From NCBI GenBank assembly GCA_937862675.1, contig CALMEC010000274.1, positions 1 to 6,274 on the forward strand: DNA of 6,274 nt, in the 5' to 3' direction. The DNA is from an uncultured Actinomycetes bacterium (lineage in GTDB: Bacteria; Actinomycetota; Thermoleophilia; Miltoncostaeales; Miltoncostaeaceae). Both the position numbers and the translations under genes were made by a program. The notes under the pieces are model-generated. The model saw only the letters and a program-made list of their open reading frames with translations. It was not told the origin of the DNA and did no database searches. Positions 6,073-6,274 of this stretch are shown in pieces. Position 1 is the stretch's first letter. Every line of letters starts with the position of its first letter.

Positions 6073-6254
6073 CGGTCGTCGCTCCTCCGGCGGATCTGGT
6101 GCGCCATCCGGCTCTGGAGGCTGAACAGCTCGATGAAGCCGGGGCTCGCGTTCTGGCTGAACGTGGGATCGGCGTCGAACGTGGCCATGTTCTTGTCGTA
6201 CAACGCGTTGGGCGTGGTGCACCATTTGTGGACGCCGGTCCCGGGCCGGTTCAA
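6069..6254 (-). CDS. Short unrecognised ORF at the head of the cassette, start uncertain
   Basis: A 61-codon frame from TTG 6254 to TGA 6069-6071. Its codons almost all end in G or C and the composition is balanced, unlike the Arg/Pro-rich alternative frames, so it is probably coding. Residues include VHKWCTTPNALYDKNMATF (9-27) and the PTFSQ and SPGFIELFSLQSRMAHQ stretches, with a basic end RRRSDD. I do not recognise the family. Its stop overlaps the next start as ATGA, indicating coupling to the WD40-like gene. The start is unclear: TTG 6254 has no ribosome binding site, and ATG 6188 (39 aa) has only a weak purine stretch upstream. An in-frame TAA at 6260-6258 sits just before the TTG. The frame could instead be the tail of a longer gene broken by that stop, because codons before the TAA also read sensibly (GIAM). 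Confidence 0.55.
   Translation of the reverse strand: MNRPGTGVHKWCTTPNALYDKNMATFDADPTFSQNASPGFIELFSLQSRMAHQIRRRSDDR
6082..6088 (-). promoter_or_regulatory. Ribosome binding site of the WD40-like gene
   Basis: GGAGGAG (6088-6082) lies 9 nt before ATG 6072, inside the last codons of the short upstream ORF. It decides the start of the WD40-like gene at 6072 rather than any upstream in-frame ATG. Confidence 0.75.
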
Positions 6255-6274
6255 AGATTACATCGCGATGCCCA

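Noticed and set aside
6073..6225. N-terminal extension of the WD40-like gene to an ATG at 6225
   Set aside because: It would add 51 Arg/His/Pro-rich residues in the wrong frame relative to the upstream ORF's good codons. GGAGGAG and the ATGA overlap fix the start at 6072.

Overview
The window is high-GC bacterial DNA (about 70% GC by eye, with nearly all codons ending in G or C). It looks chromosomal. The DnaE type, the TANNNT-like -10 elements, a probable leaderless gene and the Cys-rich protein after dnaE all suggest Actinomycetota. A Thermoleophilia-like lineage is possible, but that rests on recollection of the Cys-rich family and not on a search. No RNA gene, insertion sequence, CRISPR array or attachment site was seen.

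Layout, left to right. (1) Positions 1-235, minus strand: the N-terminal part of a small Cys-rich protein that runs off the left edge. It appears to start at a leaderless GTG. (2) Positions 317-3757, minus strand: a complete replicative DNA polymerase III alpha subunit (dnaE). It has an intact metal-binding PHP domain, the catalytic aspartates, a clamp-binding motif and an OB fold. Between dnaE and the Cys-rich gene lie a 10-bp perfect tandem repeat and a stem-loop. (3) Positions 3758-4097: a divergent intergenic region of about 340 bp crowded with inverted repeats. It holds a good candidate dnaE promoter (TTGCCC, 17 bp, TAGCCT) whose spacer contains one arm of an 11-bp inverted repeat. (4) Positions 4098-4493, plus strand: an unrecognised 131-aa four-helix membrane protein. 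(5) Positions 4486-6254, minus strand: three tightly coupled genes, transcribed in the order right to left. They are a short unrecognised ORF at the right edge, a 314-aa WD40/beta-propeller-like protein, and a 213-aa protein. The last two share a homologous C-terminal segment of about 60 residues ending in VGGDWG.

The replication gene and the propeller cassette have no obvious functional link. They are separated by the divergent or convergent membrane-protein gene. Overlapping stop and start codons (ATGA, TGAATG) and strong Shine-Dalgarno sequences show that the cassette genes are made together. The paired propeller paralogs are the least explained content here. The sequence alone does not assign them a function.
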